Of a stretch of DNA of 64,000 nucleotides, positions 18,764 through 28,618 are shown in pieces. The stretch covers positions 248,001 through 312,000 of the forward strand of contig NZ_JACHIJ010000004.1 of the NCBI RefSeq assembly GCF_014203115.1. Direction: 5' to 3'. Source of the stretch: Afipia massiliensis. Its GTDB lineage: Bacteria; Pseudomonadota; Alphaproteobacteria; Rhizobiales; Xanthobacteraceae. Below the pieces are notes generated by a model. That model saw only the letters and a program-made list of their open reading frames with translations, made no database searches and was not told where the DNA came from. A program made the translations under genes and the position numbers. Positions within the stretch are counted from its first letter, which is position 1. The number at the start of each line of letters is the position of its first letter.

Positions 18764-19720
18764 GTGTCAGTGAATATCCACAATCAAGCACGCAAAAAAT
18801 CACCACGGATTGTCTGCATCGGCATGCCGGTGCGCGATCTGATTTTCCGCGTACCGGAAGTTCCGGCGCGCGGACAGAAGGAGTATGCCAGCGAGTTCGT
18901 TGAGGTCGCCGGCGGCAATTCGCCCAACGCCGCGATTTCGATTTCGCGACTCGGTGGGCGCGTTCTGCTCTCAGGGCCGATCGGCGGTGCGCTTGCTGCG
19001 AGCAATGCCACCATCGAGGATCAATTCAGGAGTGAGGGCATCGACACCAGCGGCCTCGTGGTCGTCAATGATGTGGTCACGCCGATCTCCAGCGTCCTGA
19101 TCGATCCGAGCGGAGAACGCACCATCGCCACTTTCCGCGATCCGAAACTGTGGACCGTGGCGCTGCCGCCATCGGACACACTGCTCGCGGACTGCGACGC
19201 CATTCTGATCGAGAGCCGGTGTGCGGAATTCGGGACCGATGTGTGCGCCGAAGCGCATCGCCGCGGCATCCCCGTTGTCGTCGACGGCGACCGCATGATG
19301 TCGATGCGCGAAGGCCTGTTGCAGGTGTCGTCGCACATCATCTTTTCCGCGGAAGCGCTGCACGCCACCGCCGGCGAAAGCGACGACGTGACAGCGCTGC
19401 GCAAGATCGCAAAGGTGACGCCGGCATTGCTCGGCGTCACCTCAGGCTCCAAGGGGGTAATCTGGCTCGACCAGCAGGGTGAGCCAAAGCAGATGCCGGC
19501 TTTCCCGGTCCATACCGTGGATACGCTGGGCGCGGGCGACGCCTTCCATGGCGCGTTCACCCTGGCGATCGCCGAAGGCCTTGCGCTGGAAGCGGCCATG
19601 CGTTTCGCCTCGGCCACGGCTGCACTCAAATGCACGCGCTTCGGCGGGGCCTTTGGCTCCCCGCAACGCATTGAAGTTGAAGAGTTTTTATCATCTAACC
19701 CGGTCGAGGCGATGGTATAG
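18764..19720 (+). CDS. PfkB family carbohydrate kinase
   Basis: 318 residues from GTG 18764, preceded by GAGG. Ribokinase-like fold: the N-terminal signature EVAGGNSPNAAISISRLGGRVLLSGPIGG and the C-terminal signature DTLGAGDAFHGAF with the catalytic Asp. The sugar substrate cannot be read from the sequence; ribokinase, fructokinase and sulfofructose kinase branches share these motifs. The gene stands alone, between nudC and the Lrp-type regulator, with no sugar transporter next to it. Confidence 0.9.
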   Translation: MSVNIHNQARKKSPRIVCIGMPVRDLIFRVPEVPARGQKEYASEFVEVAGGNSPNAAISISRLGGRVLLSGPIGGALAASNATIEDQFRSEGIDTSGLVVVNDVVTPISSVLIDPSGERTIATFRDPKLWTVALPPSDTLLADCDAILIESRCAEFGTDVCAEAHRRGIPVVVDGDRMMSMREGLLQVSSHIIFSAEALHATAGESDDVTALRKIAKVTPALLGVTSGSKGVIWLDQQGEPKQMPAFPVHTVDTLGAGDAFHGAFTLAIAEGLALEAAMRFASATAALKCTRFGGAFGSPQRIEVEEFLSSNPVEAMV

Positions 19721-19812
19721 AGGCTCTCTAAAGGCCCGGATTTGGGCTTGTCTGAGAAGAATTTTCTATATATGAGGGTTTCAATCCTCAATTATGGAAG
19801 AAAGTTCTTTTC

Positions 19813-20322
19813 ATGTCCGACGCCGCCGTTGTCATCGCTGACGCCCCGCGCCGCCTTGACGCCATCGACCGCAAAATTCTGACCGTGCTCCAGGACGACG
19901 CCTCGCTGTCGGTGGCCGAAATCGGCGACCGGGTCGGGCTGTCCTCGACGCCGTGCTGGAAGCGCATCCAGCGCATGGAAGCCGAGGGCATCATCCTGCG
20001 CCGCGTGGCACTGGTCGATCAGAACAAAATCGGCCTCGGAATTTCGGTGTTCGTGTCGGTGGAAAGCGGCGATCATTCCGACGCCTGGCTGAAGAAATTC
20101 GCTGACGCCGTCAGCGCCATGCCTGAAGTGATGGAGTTCTATCGCATGGCGGGCGACGTCGACTATATGCTGCGCGTGGTCGTCGCCGACATGCAGAGCT
20201 ACGACATTTTCTACAAGAAGCTTATCAGCGCAGTGGCATTGAAGAACGTCACCTCGCGCTTCGCGATGGAGAAGATCAAGTCGGTCACGGCGCTGCCGGT
20301 GCCTGCAATCAGCGCGGCGTAG
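19813..20322 (+). CDS. Lrp/AsnC family transcriptional regulator
   Basis: 169 residues. N-terminal winged helix-turn-helix: LDAIDRKILTVLQDDASLSVAEIGDRVGLSSTPCWKRIQRMEAEGII (about 16-62), where SSTPCWKRI is the Lrp recognition helix. The C-terminal RAM ligand-binding domain follows (ISVFVSVES..., VMEFYRMAGDVDYMLRVVVADMQSYD). It is a sequence-specific regulator that usually responds to an amino acid; its targets are unknown. The leader (19721-19812) is AT-rich and holds the hairpin GAGGGTTTCAATCCTC. Confidence 0.93.
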   Translation: MSDAAVVIADAPRRLDAIDRKILTVLQDDASLSVAEIGDRVGLSSTPCWKRIQRMEAEGIILRRVALVDQNKIGLGISVFVSVESGDHSDAWLKKFADAVSAMPEVMEFYRMAGDVDYMLRVVVADMQSYDIFYKKLISAVALKNVTSRFAMEKIKSVTALPVPAISAA

Positions 20323-20340
20323 TCATCTGCTAAATGAAAT

Positions 20341-20380
20341 CAGGCCGTCTCCGCGAAGGCGGAGACGGCCTGAGCATTTT
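20341..20380. terminator. Bidirectional terminator between the Lrp-type gene and the phosphomutase
   Basis: A perfect 14-base-pair stem, CAGGCCGTCTCCGC (20341-20354) with its complement at 20359-20372, loop GAAG, followed by GAGCATTTTAT. It sits between two convergent stops (20322 and 20388) and can serve both. Confidence 0.8.
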
Positions 20381-20387
20381 ATCGGTC

Positions 20388-21887
20388 TCAGATCTTCTGA
20401 TTGTACTCGCCGACTTCCGGATGGGCGCGCAGCACCGAATCCATCGCCTCGAACATGTCGCGCATGCGCTGTTCGGAGACCGGGCTCTCGACCACGACCA
20501 CAAGCTCGGGCTTGTTGCTCGAGGCGCGCACCAGCCCCCAGCTGCCGTCCTCGCAGGTGACGCGCACGCCGTTGACCGTGACCAGATCGCGGATCGGCTG
20601 ACCGGCGACCTTGGCACCCTTCGCCTTCAAATCCTCGAAATGCTTCACGACCTGCGTGACGATGCCGTACTTGGTCTCGTCCGAGCAGTGCGGCGACATG
20701 GTCGGCGACGACCAGGTTTTCGGCAACGCGTCCTTCAGATCCGCCATGGTCTTGCCGGCGGCGTGGTCCAGCATGTCGCAGATCGCGATCGCGGAAACGA
20801 GGCCATCGTCATAGCCGCGTCCGATCGGCGCATTGAAGAAAAAGTGGCCCGACTTCTCGAACCCCGCCAGCGCCTTCAGCTCGTGGGTGCGGCGCTTCAT
20901 GTAGGAATGGCCGGTCTTCCAGTAGGTCGTGTGTGCGCCCTGCTTCTGCAAAACTGGATCGGTCACGAACAGGCCGGTGGACTTCACGTCGACCACGAAC
21001 TGCGCGTTCTTGTGGATCGCGGACATGTCGCGCGCCAGCATCACGCCGACCTTGTCGGCGAAGATTTCCTCGCCGGTGTTGTCGACCACGCCGCAGCGGT
21101 CACCGTCACCGTCAAATCCGAGACCGACATCGGCCTTGTGCTCAAGCACCGCATCGCGGATCGCGTGCAGCATTTCCATATCTTCGGGATTCGGATTGTA
21201 TTTCGGGAAGGTGTGATCCAGTTCCGTATCGAGGCGAATGACCTCGCAGCCGATCGCTTCCATCACCTGCGGCGAGAACGCGCCCGCGGTGCCGTTGCCG
21301 CAGGCGACCACAACCTTCAGCTTGCGCTTGAGTTTGGGGCGCTTGGTCAGATCGGCGATATAGCGCGCCGGAAAATTCTCGACGAAGTGATACGAGCCCG
21401 CGGGCTTGAGCTTGAAATCGGCGTTGAGCACGATTTCCTTGAGGCGATTCATTTCATCCGGCCCGAAGGTCAGCGGGCGGTTCGCACCCATTTTCACGCC
21501 GGTCCAGCCGTTGTCGTTGTGCGAGGCGGTAACCATGGCGACGCAAGGCACGTCGAGTTCGAACTGCGCAAAATACGCCATCGGCGTCACTGCGAGGCCG
21601 ATGTCATGCACCTTGCAGCCGGACGCCAGCAGGCCCGAGATCAGCGCATACTTGATCGAGGCCGAGTAGCTGCGGAAGTCGTGCGCGGTGACGATCTCCT
21701 GCTTTTGTCCCATCTCGCCGATCAGGGTGCCGAGGCCCATGCCCAGCGCCTGAATGCCCATCAGGTTGATTTCTTTCCCGAACAGCCAGCGCGCATCGTA
21801 TTCGCGGAAGCCGGTCGCCTTCACCATCGGCTCTGATTCGTAGGCATAGGTATTGGGAACGAGTTCGGGCTTCGGCTTCGGAAACAT
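20388..21887 (-). CDS. Phosphomannomutase/phosphoglucomutase
   Basis: 499 residues. Alpha-D-phosphohexomutase with four domains. The phosphoserine loop is TASHNDNGWTGVKMG (usual form TASHNPxxYNG), the Mg site is GFDGDGDRCGVVDN, the sugar-binding loop is near GYEKSGH-like AGFEKSGHFFF, and the C-terminal phosphate site is DGVRVTCEDGSWGLVRASSNKPEL. It supplies mannose-1-P or glucose-1-P for polysaccharide; ugd lies 4 kb away but not in one operon. Proline to Asp in the Ser loop is unusual but I believe common in this lineage. Confidence 0.93.
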   Translation of the reverse strand: MFPKPKPELVPNTYAYESEPMVKATGFREYDARWLFGKEINLMGIQALGMGLGTLIGEMGQKQEIVTAHDFRSYSASIKYALISGLLASGCKVHDIGLAVTPMAYFAQFELDVPCVAMVTASHNDNGWTGVKMGANRPLTFGPDEMNRLKEIVLNADFKLKPAGSYHFVENFPARYIADLTKRPKLKRKLKVVVACGNGTAGAFSPQVMEAIGCEVIRLDTELDHTFPKYNPNPEDMEMLHAIRDAVLEHKADVGLGFDGDGDRCGVVDNTGEEIFADKVGVMLARDMSAIHKNAQFVVDVKSTGLFVTDPVLQKQGAHTTYWKTGHSYMKRRTHELKALAGFEKSGHFFFNAPIGRGYDDGLVSAIAICDMLDHAAGKTMADLKDALPKTWSSPTMSPHCSDETKYGIVTQVVKHFEDLKAKGAKVAGQPIRDLVTVNGVRVTCEDGSWGLVRASSNKPELVVVVESPVSEQRMRDMFEAMDSVLRAHPEVGEYNQKI

Positions 21888-22036
21888 TCAGATGGCCTCG
21901 TGACAATGCGGGCGGGCGATATCCAGCAGCTTTAGCGAATGCTTGGAACCGTGGAAAGGCGGGAGCCAAGCATTTACGAACGAATTGCGGCATATTGGCA
22001 GCTAACCCGTGCAGCTTTCATTCAGATCGGATACGC

Positions 22037-22639
22037 ATGACCGACCGCCGCCTTGAGTATCCCGCCACCTTGCGCAACCGCGACGCCATTCTTGATGTGC
22101 TGCGCGGCGTGCTGCCGGCGTCCGGACTAGTGCTCGAGATTGCCAGCGGATCGGGCGAGCATATCGTGCATTTCGCACGGGCGTTTCCCGGCCTGACATT
22201 TCAGCCCTCCGATCCCGAGGAAGCCGCCCTGCAAAGCATACAGGCGTGGACGCTGGACAGCGGCCTCGCCAACGTGCGGCCGCCGGTGATGCTGGATGCA
22301 TTGTCAGAGCGCTGGCCGGTGACCGCGGCGAATGCTGTTCTCTGCATCAACATGATTCACATCGCGCCGTGGCGGGCGACGGAGGGCCTGTTTCATGGCG
22401 CAGCGAAATTGCTGCCCGGCGGCGCGCCGCTGTATCTGTACGGGCCTTACCGGCGCGCTGGTGTCGTCACCGCACCGAGCAACGAGGCGTTCGATGCAAG
22501 TCTCAAGGCACGGAACGAAGAATGGGGTTTGCGCGATCTGGAAATAGTCGCTGATCTGGCGCGGTCGGTGGGATTCTCAGGGCCGGTGGTCACCGAAATG
22601 CCGGCGAACAACCTGAGTGTGGTGTTCCGGCGGGTGTGA
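22037..22639 (+). CDS. DUF938 family SAM-dependent methyltransferase
   Basis: 200 residues from ATG 22037; an upstream TTG at 21995 is unlikely. The SAM-binding glycine loop is VLEIASGSGEHIVHFAR (about 34-50), followed by FQPSDPEEAAL. The middle NAVLCINMIHIAPWRATEGLFHGAAKLLPGGAPLYLYGPYRR is diagnostic for DUF938. The methyl acceptor is not known. Confidence 0.88.
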   Translation: MTDRRLEYPATLRNRDAILDVLRGVLPASGLVLEIASGSGEHIVHFARAFPGLTFQPSDPEEAALQSIQAWTLDSGLANVRPPVMLDALSERWPVTAANAVLCINMIHIAPWRATEGLFHGAAKLLPGGAPLYLYGPYRRAGVVTAPSNEAFDASLKARNEEWGLRDLEIVADLARSVGFSGPVVTEMPANNLSVVFRRV

Positions 22640-22653
22640 TCCGAAAGCGAAGC

Positions 22654-23193
22654 TTACTGCTCCATCACCAGCTTGCTGCCGGCGAATTCATAGCGCCTGA
22701 GCTTCGACAGGAACGACAGGCCGAGCAGGTTTTCCGAGAGCGCCTCGTCGGGCAGCACCAGCGCATCGACATCGCGCACGACAAGCCCGCCGATGTCGAC
22801 CATCGCAAGTCGCGTGCGAGCGGCCTTGATCGATCCGTTGGCGGTGGAAACATTCGCGGTGTAGTCGCTGGGCCGCGGCCGGACACCGATTTCCGCCGCC
22901 GACGATTCGTTCAGCGCGATCACCGACGCGCCAGTATCGACCATGAAGCCCAGCCGGCGGCCATCGACACGGCCTTCGGTCTGGAAATGGCCGCGGCTGT
23001 CGCGCGGAATGGTGAAACTGCGGAGGCCGGCATTGCCGGTGGTTATCGGCTGCACCGACGCGAAAGCGTTCATGGCCTTGGCCTTGTCGACCGCCTTGGC
23101 CTGCGCCTTCTCGGTGGTGATGGTGTCCGCGACTTTCGCCATGGACGTGCCGAACACGATCAGAATGGCCGCCAGAATCATGATGCTACGCAT
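22654..23193 (-). CDS. Membrane-anchored retropepsin-like aspartic protease (TIGR02281 type)
   Basis: 179 residues from ATG 23193. An N-terminal signal or anchor (about 3-17) is followed by a linker and a clan AA protease domain: FMVDTGASVIALN with catalytic Asp86, then a second hydrophobic loop near NLLGLSFLSKLRRYEF. One half-domain only, so it must work as a dimer, like retroviral proteases. Probably periplasmic. Role unknown. Convergent with the DUF938 gene with 14 bases between stops. Confidence 0.88.
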   Translation of the reverse strand: MRSIMILAAILIVFGTSMAKVADTITTEKAQAKAVDKAKAMNAFASVQPITTGNAGLRSFTIPRDSRGHFQTEGRVDGRRLGFMVDTGASVIALNESSAAEIGVRPRPSDYTANVSTANGSIKAARTRLAMVDIGGLVVRDVDALVLPDEALSENLLGLSFLSKLRRYEFAGSKLVMEQ

Positions 23194-23354
23194 AACGCAT
23201 ACGCCTGTACTCACCGGTCCCGCGCCAAAGCTTATGGGAACCACATCACAATGGGCCGAAAGCTGACCGTCCGGTCCCGGCAAAGAGGGCTTTTTCCGAG
23301 ATAAGGGTGAGGGAAGTATTAAGCGCGCCTCAGGAACCGCCCCGAAGGGCGGCT

Positions 23355-25826
23355 TTACGTCCCGCGCGGCTTGACCCGGCGGGTGGGTAGCGCGGACGCC
23401 GGATCTTCCGGCCAGGGATGACGCGGGTAGCGTCCGCGCAAATCGGAGCGAACGGCTGCATAGGACCCGCGCCAGAAGCCCGGCAGATCGCGCGTCACTT
23501 GCACCGGGCGATGCGCGGGAGACAGCAGTTCGAGCACCAGCGGAATCTTCCCCTTCGCGATCGACGGGTGCACGTTGAGCCCGAACAGTTCCTGCAACCG
23601 AACCGCAATGGTCGGCCCCTGCTCGGCTTCATAGTCGATCGGCAGCAACGTTCCCGTCGGCGCCTCAAAGTGCGTCGGCGCTTCGCGGTCGAGCCGCGCG
23701 CGCAATTCCCATGGCAGCAGATTCATCAGCGCATCGGACAGGTCGCCGGCGGAAAAATTCGCCAACGAGGTCTTGTCGAACAGAACAGGCACGAGCCATT
23801 CGCTGCGTGTATCTGCCAGCGCGTTGTTGGAGAGATCAGGCCAGTCTTCAGGCGACGCCGCACGCAGAAACATCACGCGGTCGCGCCATTGCTTGAGCGG
23901 CTTCGACCATGGCAACCGATCCAGCCCCAAAGCGACAAGACCGTCGGCCAACACGCGCGCGGTGTCCGCCGAGGGCGAGACCTGTAGGGTTTGCTCCGAG
24001 AGCGTGATCGCGTGGAGCTTCTTCCTGCGCCGCGCCCGCAGCGCCATCGCGGACCTGTCGAACGTGATCTCGTCGTCGGTCTGGATGTGATCGGCGAACT
24101 GCGCCTCGATCTCGCCCTGCGTGATCGGCGCCGCCAGCAGGATACGTCCGTTCGCCGCCGTGCCGGTCAGTTCTGCGACGGCGATGTAAGGCGATTTCGC
24201 CAGCGCCGATGTTTGTTCAACGCTCGCGCCGCGTCCGTTGGCCAGCACGAAGGAGCCGTTGCCGCGATTGCGCGCGACGCGATCAGGAAAGGCCAGCGCG
24301 AGCATGAGCCCCGTGGAGAGCGAGCGATCCGTCACATCGAACGGCTCATTCGCCGCCACCTGCCTGGCCCAGCGCTCTACGAGCTGCCGCGCGGCTTGCG
24401 CGCGCTGCGAACGGTCGCGGCGGAATTGATCCAGTCGTGCATCAAGATCGGCGCTGTCGCCGCCAAGCCCGCGTTCAGTGAGAATCGCGGCGATCAACGC
24501 GGCCTCCTCACCAGAACCCAGCCGATGCGAATCCACGATCATGCGTGCAAGGCGCGGCGGCAGCGCCAACGCGCGCAGGCTGTTGCCTTCAGGCGTGATC
24601 CGGCCGGTCTCATCAAGCGCGTTCAGTTCGCGCAGCAGCGCACGCGCCTCGGTCAGCGCCGGGAGCGGTGGGGAATCGAGAAATGCCAGCGCCGATGGAT
24701 CGCTCGCGCCCCAATGGGCGAGGTCCAGCACCAGCGACGACAAATCAGCCGAGAGAATCTCCGGCCGCGTATAGGCCTCCAACGACGCAGTCTGCGGCTC
24801 GTCCCACAGCCGGTAACAGATGCCGGGCTCGGTGCGGCCTGCACGTCCTCGGCGCTGATCAACGGCGGCGCGCGAGGCGCGGACGGTTTCCAGCCGCGTG
24901 AGACCGATATCCGGCTCATAGCGCGGCACCCGCGCCATGCCGGAATCGACCACGATCCGCACGCCCTCAATCGTCAGCGACGTCTCCGCAATCGACGTCG
25001 CCAGCACCACCTTGCGCTGTCCCCTAGGCGGCGGCGAAATCGCGCGATCCTGCACGGTCGCATCGAGCGCGCCGAACAGCGGCACGATCTCGGTGTTGGG
25101 ATCGCTGACGCGCTCGCTAAGAAATGTCTGGGTACGGCGAATTTCGGCGGCACCCGGCAGAAACGCCAGCACCGATCCGTTGTTGGCATGCAGCGCCATG
25201 CCGATGGCATCCGCCATCTGCCGTTCGATCTGAACATCCGGCTTGCGGCCGAGGTAGCGCGTGTCGACCGGAAACGCGCGGCCTTCGCTGGCGATCACCG
25301 GCGCATCGCCGAGCAGCTTCGCCACCCGCGCGCCATCGAGTGTCGCCGACATCACCAGGATGCGCAGATCCTCGCGCAGTCCGATTTGCGCATCGCGCGC
25401 CAACGCAAGGCCCAGATCCGCATCAAGCGAGCGTTCGTGGAATTCGTCGAACAGCACCGCGGCGACGCCGGATAATTCCGGATCGTCGAGAATCTGCCGG
25501 GTGAAGATGCCCTCGGTGACCACTTCGATCCGCGTCGCGCGCGAGACTTTCGAACCGAAACGCACACGATAGCCGACGGTCTCACCGACGCGTTCGCCCA
25601 ATGTGTGCGCCATGCGCTCGGCGGCGGCGCGCGCCGCTATCCGGCGCGGCTCCAGCACGATGATCTTTTTCGTTCCAACCCAATCCGCGTCCAGCAGCGC
25701 CAGCGGCACGCGCGTGGTCTTGCCCGCACCGGGCGGCGCGACCAGCACGGCGGTGCTGCTGCGTGCGAGCGTCGATGTCAGTTGATCGAGAACCGCATCG
25801 ATGGGAAGAGGTGTGGAGAAGTTCAT
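23355..25826 (-). CDS. hrpB: ATP-dependent helicase HrpB
   Basis: 823 residues from ATG 25826 (MNFSTPLPID). A longer frame to 25886 would add the peptide MAGTSPAMT, which is repeat-derived, so I reject it. DExH superfamily 2 helicase: Walker A APPGAGKTTRVPL, Walker B as DEFHERSLDAD, motif III SATLD, motif V/VI with TSIAETSLTIEGV and DQRRGRAGRTEPG. C-terminal HrpB domain with LPWELRARLDREAPTHFEAPTG. HrpB is of uncertain cellular role; its relative HrpA works on stalled ribosomes or mRNA. Confidence 0.95.
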   Translation of the reverse strand: MNFSTPLPIDAVLDQLTSTLARSSTAVLVAPPGAGKTTRVPLALLDADWVGTKKIIVLEPRRIAARAAAERMAHTLGERVGETVGYRVRFGSKVSRATRIEVVTEGIFTRQILDDPELSGVAAVLFDEFHERSLDADLGLALARDAQIGLREDLRILVMSATLDGARVAKLLGDAPVIASEGRAFPVDTRYLGRKPDVQIERQMADAIGMALHANNGSVLAFLPGAAEIRRTQTFLSERVSDPNTEIVPLFGALDATVQDRAISPPPRGQRKVVLATSIAETSLTIEGVRIVVDSGMARVPRYEPDIGLTRLETVRASRAAVDQRRGRAGRTEPGICYRLWDEPQTASLEAYTRPEILSADLSSLVLDLAHWGASDPSALAFLDSPPLPALTEARALLRELNALDETGRITPEGNSLRALALPPRLARMIVDSHRLGSGEEAALIAAILTERGLGGDSADLDARLDQFRRDRSQRAQAARQLVERWARQVAANEPFDVTDRSLSTGLMLALAFPDRVARNRGNGSFVLANGRGASVEQTSALAKSPYIAVAELTGTAANGRILLAAPITQGEIEAQFADHIQTDDEITFDRSAMALRARRRKKLHAITLSEQTLQVSPSADTARVLADGLVALGLDRLPWSKPLKQWRDRVMFLRAASPEDWPDLSNNALADTRSEWLVPVLFDKTSLANFSAGDLSDALMNLLPWELRARLDREAPTHFEAPTGTLLPIDYEAEQGPTIAVRLQELFGLNVHPSIAKGKIPLVLELLSPAHRPVQVTRDLPGFWRGSYAAVRSDLRGRYPRHPWPEDPASALPTRRVKPRGT

Positions 25827-25845
25827 GCTGTTTCTATAATGCGTC

Positions 25846-26047
25846 ATGGCCGGGCTTGTCCCGGCCATCCACGTCTTGCTGCGCATTTAGTCCGTCGGCA
25901 TTTGCAAAAATTTCTGCGTCGTCCCCGCGAAGGCGGGGCCCATGCTCCCAACGTGATCGTTCAGCGTTGATGGCCGATGCGTTCGAAGCACGCAACGATA
26001 ACACTGTGAATTCAGGGGTTATGGGTCCCCGCCTTCGCGGGGACGAC
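25846..26047. repeat. Two adjacent intergenic repeats
   Basis: ATGGCCGGGCTTGTCCCGGCCAT at about 25848-25870 is a perfect hairpin. Then a GTCCCCGCGAAGGCGGGGCC half at 25917-25943 is mirrored by GGGTCCCCGCCTTCGCGGGG at 26023-26042. Together they fill the gap between the hrpB start and the end of ugd. Confidence 0.8.
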
Positions 26048-26087
26048 ATCGAAAATGAAACGCAAGGATCTTTTAAGAGAGCAGCGT

Positions 26088-27398
26088 TCAAACCGCCCCG
26101 CGCCCGACGCTCTCATAGGTGAAGCCCAATTCTTCCATCTCGTCGCGGCGATAGATATTGCGCAGGTCGATCATCACGGGCGTCGCCATCTCACGCTTCA
26201 GCCGCTTCAGATCGAGGGCGCGAAACTGCCGCCACTCGGTGACGATCACCAGCGCATCGGCATCCTTGGCGACCGCATAAGGATCTTCGCAGTACGTGAT
26301 ATCCGGCAGTTCGGTCTTGGCCTGTTCCATGCCCGCCGGATCGTAGGCGCGCACCTTCGCGCCAAGGTCGAGCAGTCCGGTGACCAGCGGGATCGACGGA
26401 GCCTCGCGCATGTCGTCGGTGTCCGGCTTGAAGGTGAGACCCAGCAAACCGATGGTCTTGCCGCGCAGATTACCGCCGAGCGCGTTGGAAACCTTGCGCG
26501 CCATTGCACGCTTGCGATTGTCGTTGACCGCGAGCACGGCTTCGACGATGCGCAGCGGCACATCGTGATCCAGCGCGGTCTTCACCAGCGCGCGGGTGTC
26601 CTTCGGAAAGCACGAGCCGCCGAAACCGGGACCAGCGTTGAGAAACTTCGGACCGATGCGATTGTCGAGCCCGATGCCGCGCGCAACCTCCTGCACATCG
26701 GCGCCGACCTTCTCCGACAGATCCGCCATTTCGTTGATGAAGGTGATCTTGGTCGCGAGAAATGCGTTGGCGGCGTACTTGATCAGCTCCGCCGTCCGCC
26801 GCTCGGTGTACATGATCGGCGCCTGATTGAGATACAGCGGGCGATAGACCTCGCCGAGAACCTTGCGCGCACGCTCGTCCGACGTTCCGACCACGATGCG
26901 GTCCGGATGCTTGAAGTCGCGGATCGCCGCACCCTCGCGCAGGAATTCAGGATTGGACGCGACGGCGACGTCGGCCTGTGGATTGGTTTCGCGGATGATG
27001 CGCTCGACCTCGTCGCCGGTGCCGACCGGCACCGTAGATTTGGTCACGACCACCGTGAAGCCCTGCAGAGCCTTGGCGATCTCGCGGGCCGCAGCATGCA
27101 CATAGGTCAGGTCGGCGTGGCCGTCGCCGCGCCGCGACGGCGTGCCGACCGCGATGAACACGGCGTCCGCCTCACCGACCGGGCCGGCCAGATCGGTGGT
27201 GAAATCGAGCCGCCCGGCGCTCACGGAGGCGGCCACCAGCCGGTCCAGATCGGGCTCGAAAATCGGAATTTCGCCGCGGTTAAGGGCGGCGATCTTGCCG
27301 GCATCGGTATCGACGCAGGTCACGCGATGGCCGAAATCCGCGAAACAGGCCCCGGACACCAGCCCCACATAGCCTGTGCCGATCATGGCAATCCGCAT
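26088..27398 (-). CDS. UDP-glucose 6-dehydrogenase
   Basis: 436 residues from ATG 27398 (MRIAMIGTGYVGL). NAD-binding loop GTGYVG, then GEADAVFIAVGTPSRRGDGHADL, FINEMADLSEKVGADV, and the active site GPGFGGSCFPKDT with the catalytic Cys; the C-terminal domain has LTFKPDTDDMREAPS and VIVTEWRQFR. Oxidises UDP-glucose to UDP-glucuronate for exopolysaccharide or LPS. Gene names in use include ugd, udg and rkpK; I leave the symbol open. It diverges from the acyltransferase. Confidence 0.95.
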   Translation of the reverse strand: MRIAMIGTGYVGLVSGACFADFGHRVTCVDTDAGKIAALNRGEIPIFEPDLDRLVAASVSAGRLDFTTDLAGPVGEADAVFIAVGTPSRRGDGHADLTYVHAAAREIAKALQGFTVVVTKSTVPVGTGDEVERIIRETNPQADVAVASNPEFLREGAAIRDFKHPDRIVVGTSDERARKVLGEVYRPLYLNQAPIMYTERRTAELIKYAANAFLATKITFINEMADLSEKVGADVQEVARGIGLDNRIGPKFLNAGPGFGGSCFPKDTRALVKTALDHDVPLRIVEAVLAVNDNRKRAMARKVSNALGGNLRGKTIGLLGLTFKPDTDDMREAPSIPLVTGLLDLGAKVRAYDPAGMEQAKTELPDITYCEDPYAVAKDADALVIVTEWRQFRALDLKRLKREMATPVMIDLRNIYRRDEMEELGFTYESVGRGAV

Positions 27399-27552
27399 GT
27401 ATTTACCCACCCAGGACGCAAATTAACGATGTTGTTGTCGCGGGGGCTTTTAGCGCAATTCCGCGTGAAGTGGGCACAACATTTGTATGAATAAAGGAGA
27501 AAGAAACCCATGCGCCCCATGATGGCGCGCAGTTGGACCGAAACGAGACACG

Positions 27553-28611
27553 ATGAGCAACAACGGCACATCCGGCGCGCTCCTGTCCCCCGCCTCCGAG
27601 CGGATCGACTGGGTCGACTATGCCAAGGGCATCTGCATCATCATGGTGGTGATGATGCATTCGACGCTGGGCGTCGAGGCGGCCGCAGGCAAGCAGGGTT
27701 TCATGCACCTGTTCGTCGAGTTCGCAAAGCCGTTCCGGATGCCGGATTTCTTCCTGATTTCAGGGCTGTTCCTGGCACGGGTGATCGACCGCGACTGGCG
27801 CACCTATCTGGACCGCAAGGTGGTCCATTTCGCCTACTTCTACGTGCTGTGGGTCACCATCCAGTTCGGCTTCAAGGCCCCCGGCTTCGCCGCCGAGCAG
27901 GGCTGGAGCCATGTCGGTGTCATGTATCTGCAATCTTTCATCGAGCCGTTCGGCACGCTGTGGTTCATCTACCTGCTACCGGTGTTCTTCGTGGTGACCA
28001 AAGCCACGCTGCGCATCCCCGCAGCGCTGATCTGGCTGATCGCCGCATTGCTTGAGGCCGCGCATATCGCCACCGGCTGGACCGTGATCGACGAATTCGC
28101 CGCGCGCTTCGTCTATTTCTATTCCGGCTACCTGTTCGCGAACTATGTATTCGCGCTGGCCGATCGTGCACGCGACAAGCCAAGCCTCGCACTGGCCGGC
28201 CTTGCGGCATGGGCGCTGATCAATGGCGTTCTGGTGTTCGCAGGCTTCGGCGACCGCCCGGTGATTTCGCTGGCGCTCGGATTTGCCGGCGCCTGCGCCG
28301 TCATCGTCACCGGCACATTGCTCGCCCGCGCCAACTGGCTCGGCTTCCTGCGTTACTTCGGCGAACACTCCATCGTGATCTATCTGGCGTTCTTCCTGCC
28401 GATGGCAATCACGCGCGTTGTGTTGCTGAAGACGGGCATCATTGCGGACATCGGCATGATCTCGCTGATCGACACCATCGCGGGCGTGCTCGGCGCGCTT
28501 TTGATGTGGTGGGGCGCGAAACGCGCTGGGCTCAACTTCCTGTTCGAACGGCCCGCCATGTTCTGGATCGCGCCGAAGCAAAAGCGCCCGGCCCTGCAGG
28601 CGGCGGAATAA
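27553..28611 (+). CDS. Acyltransferase family membrane protein
   Basis: 352 residues with about ten membrane segments. N-terminal IDWVDYAKGICIIMVVMMHSTLGVEA matches the acyltransferase 3 family (D-x-K-G and the conserved His), and FRMPDFFLISGLFLARV follows in the usual order. Such proteins O-acetylate surface sugars or peptidoglycan in the inner membrane; the acceptor here is unknown. A strong AAGGAG at 27494 precedes an out-of-frame ATG at 27510, so a short leader ORF overlapping the start is possible. Confidence 0.88.
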   Translation: MSNNGTSGALLSPASERIDWVDYAKGICIIMVVMMHSTLGVEAAAGKQGFMHLFVEFAKPFRMPDFFLISGLFLARVIDRDWRTYLDRKVVHFAYFYVLWVTIQFGFKAPGFAAEQGWSHVGVMYLQSFIEPFGTLWFIYLLPVFFVVTKATLRIPAALIWLIAALLEAAHIATGWTVIDEFAARFVYFYSGYLFANYVFALADRARDKPSLALAGLAAWALINGVLVFAGFGDRPVISLALGFAGACAVIVTGTLLARANWLGFLRYFGEHSIVIYLAFFLPMAITRVVLLKTGIIADIGMISLIDTIAGVLGALLMWWGAKRAGLNFLFERPAMFWIAPKQKRPALQAAE

Positions 28612-28618
28612 ATCCACG

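Noticed and set aside
20334-21836. 500-codon open frame on the plus strand opposite the phosphomutase
   Set aside because: Rich in His, Arg and Asp without any domain pattern; mirror image of a real gene.
23991-25475. Long open frame on the plus strand opposite hrpB
   Set aside because: Arg-rich shadow; hrpB motifs are complete on the other strand.
26055-27494. Long open frame opposite the UDP-glucose dehydrogenase gene
   Set aside because: Same reason: no recognisable protein features, strong real gene on the minus strand.
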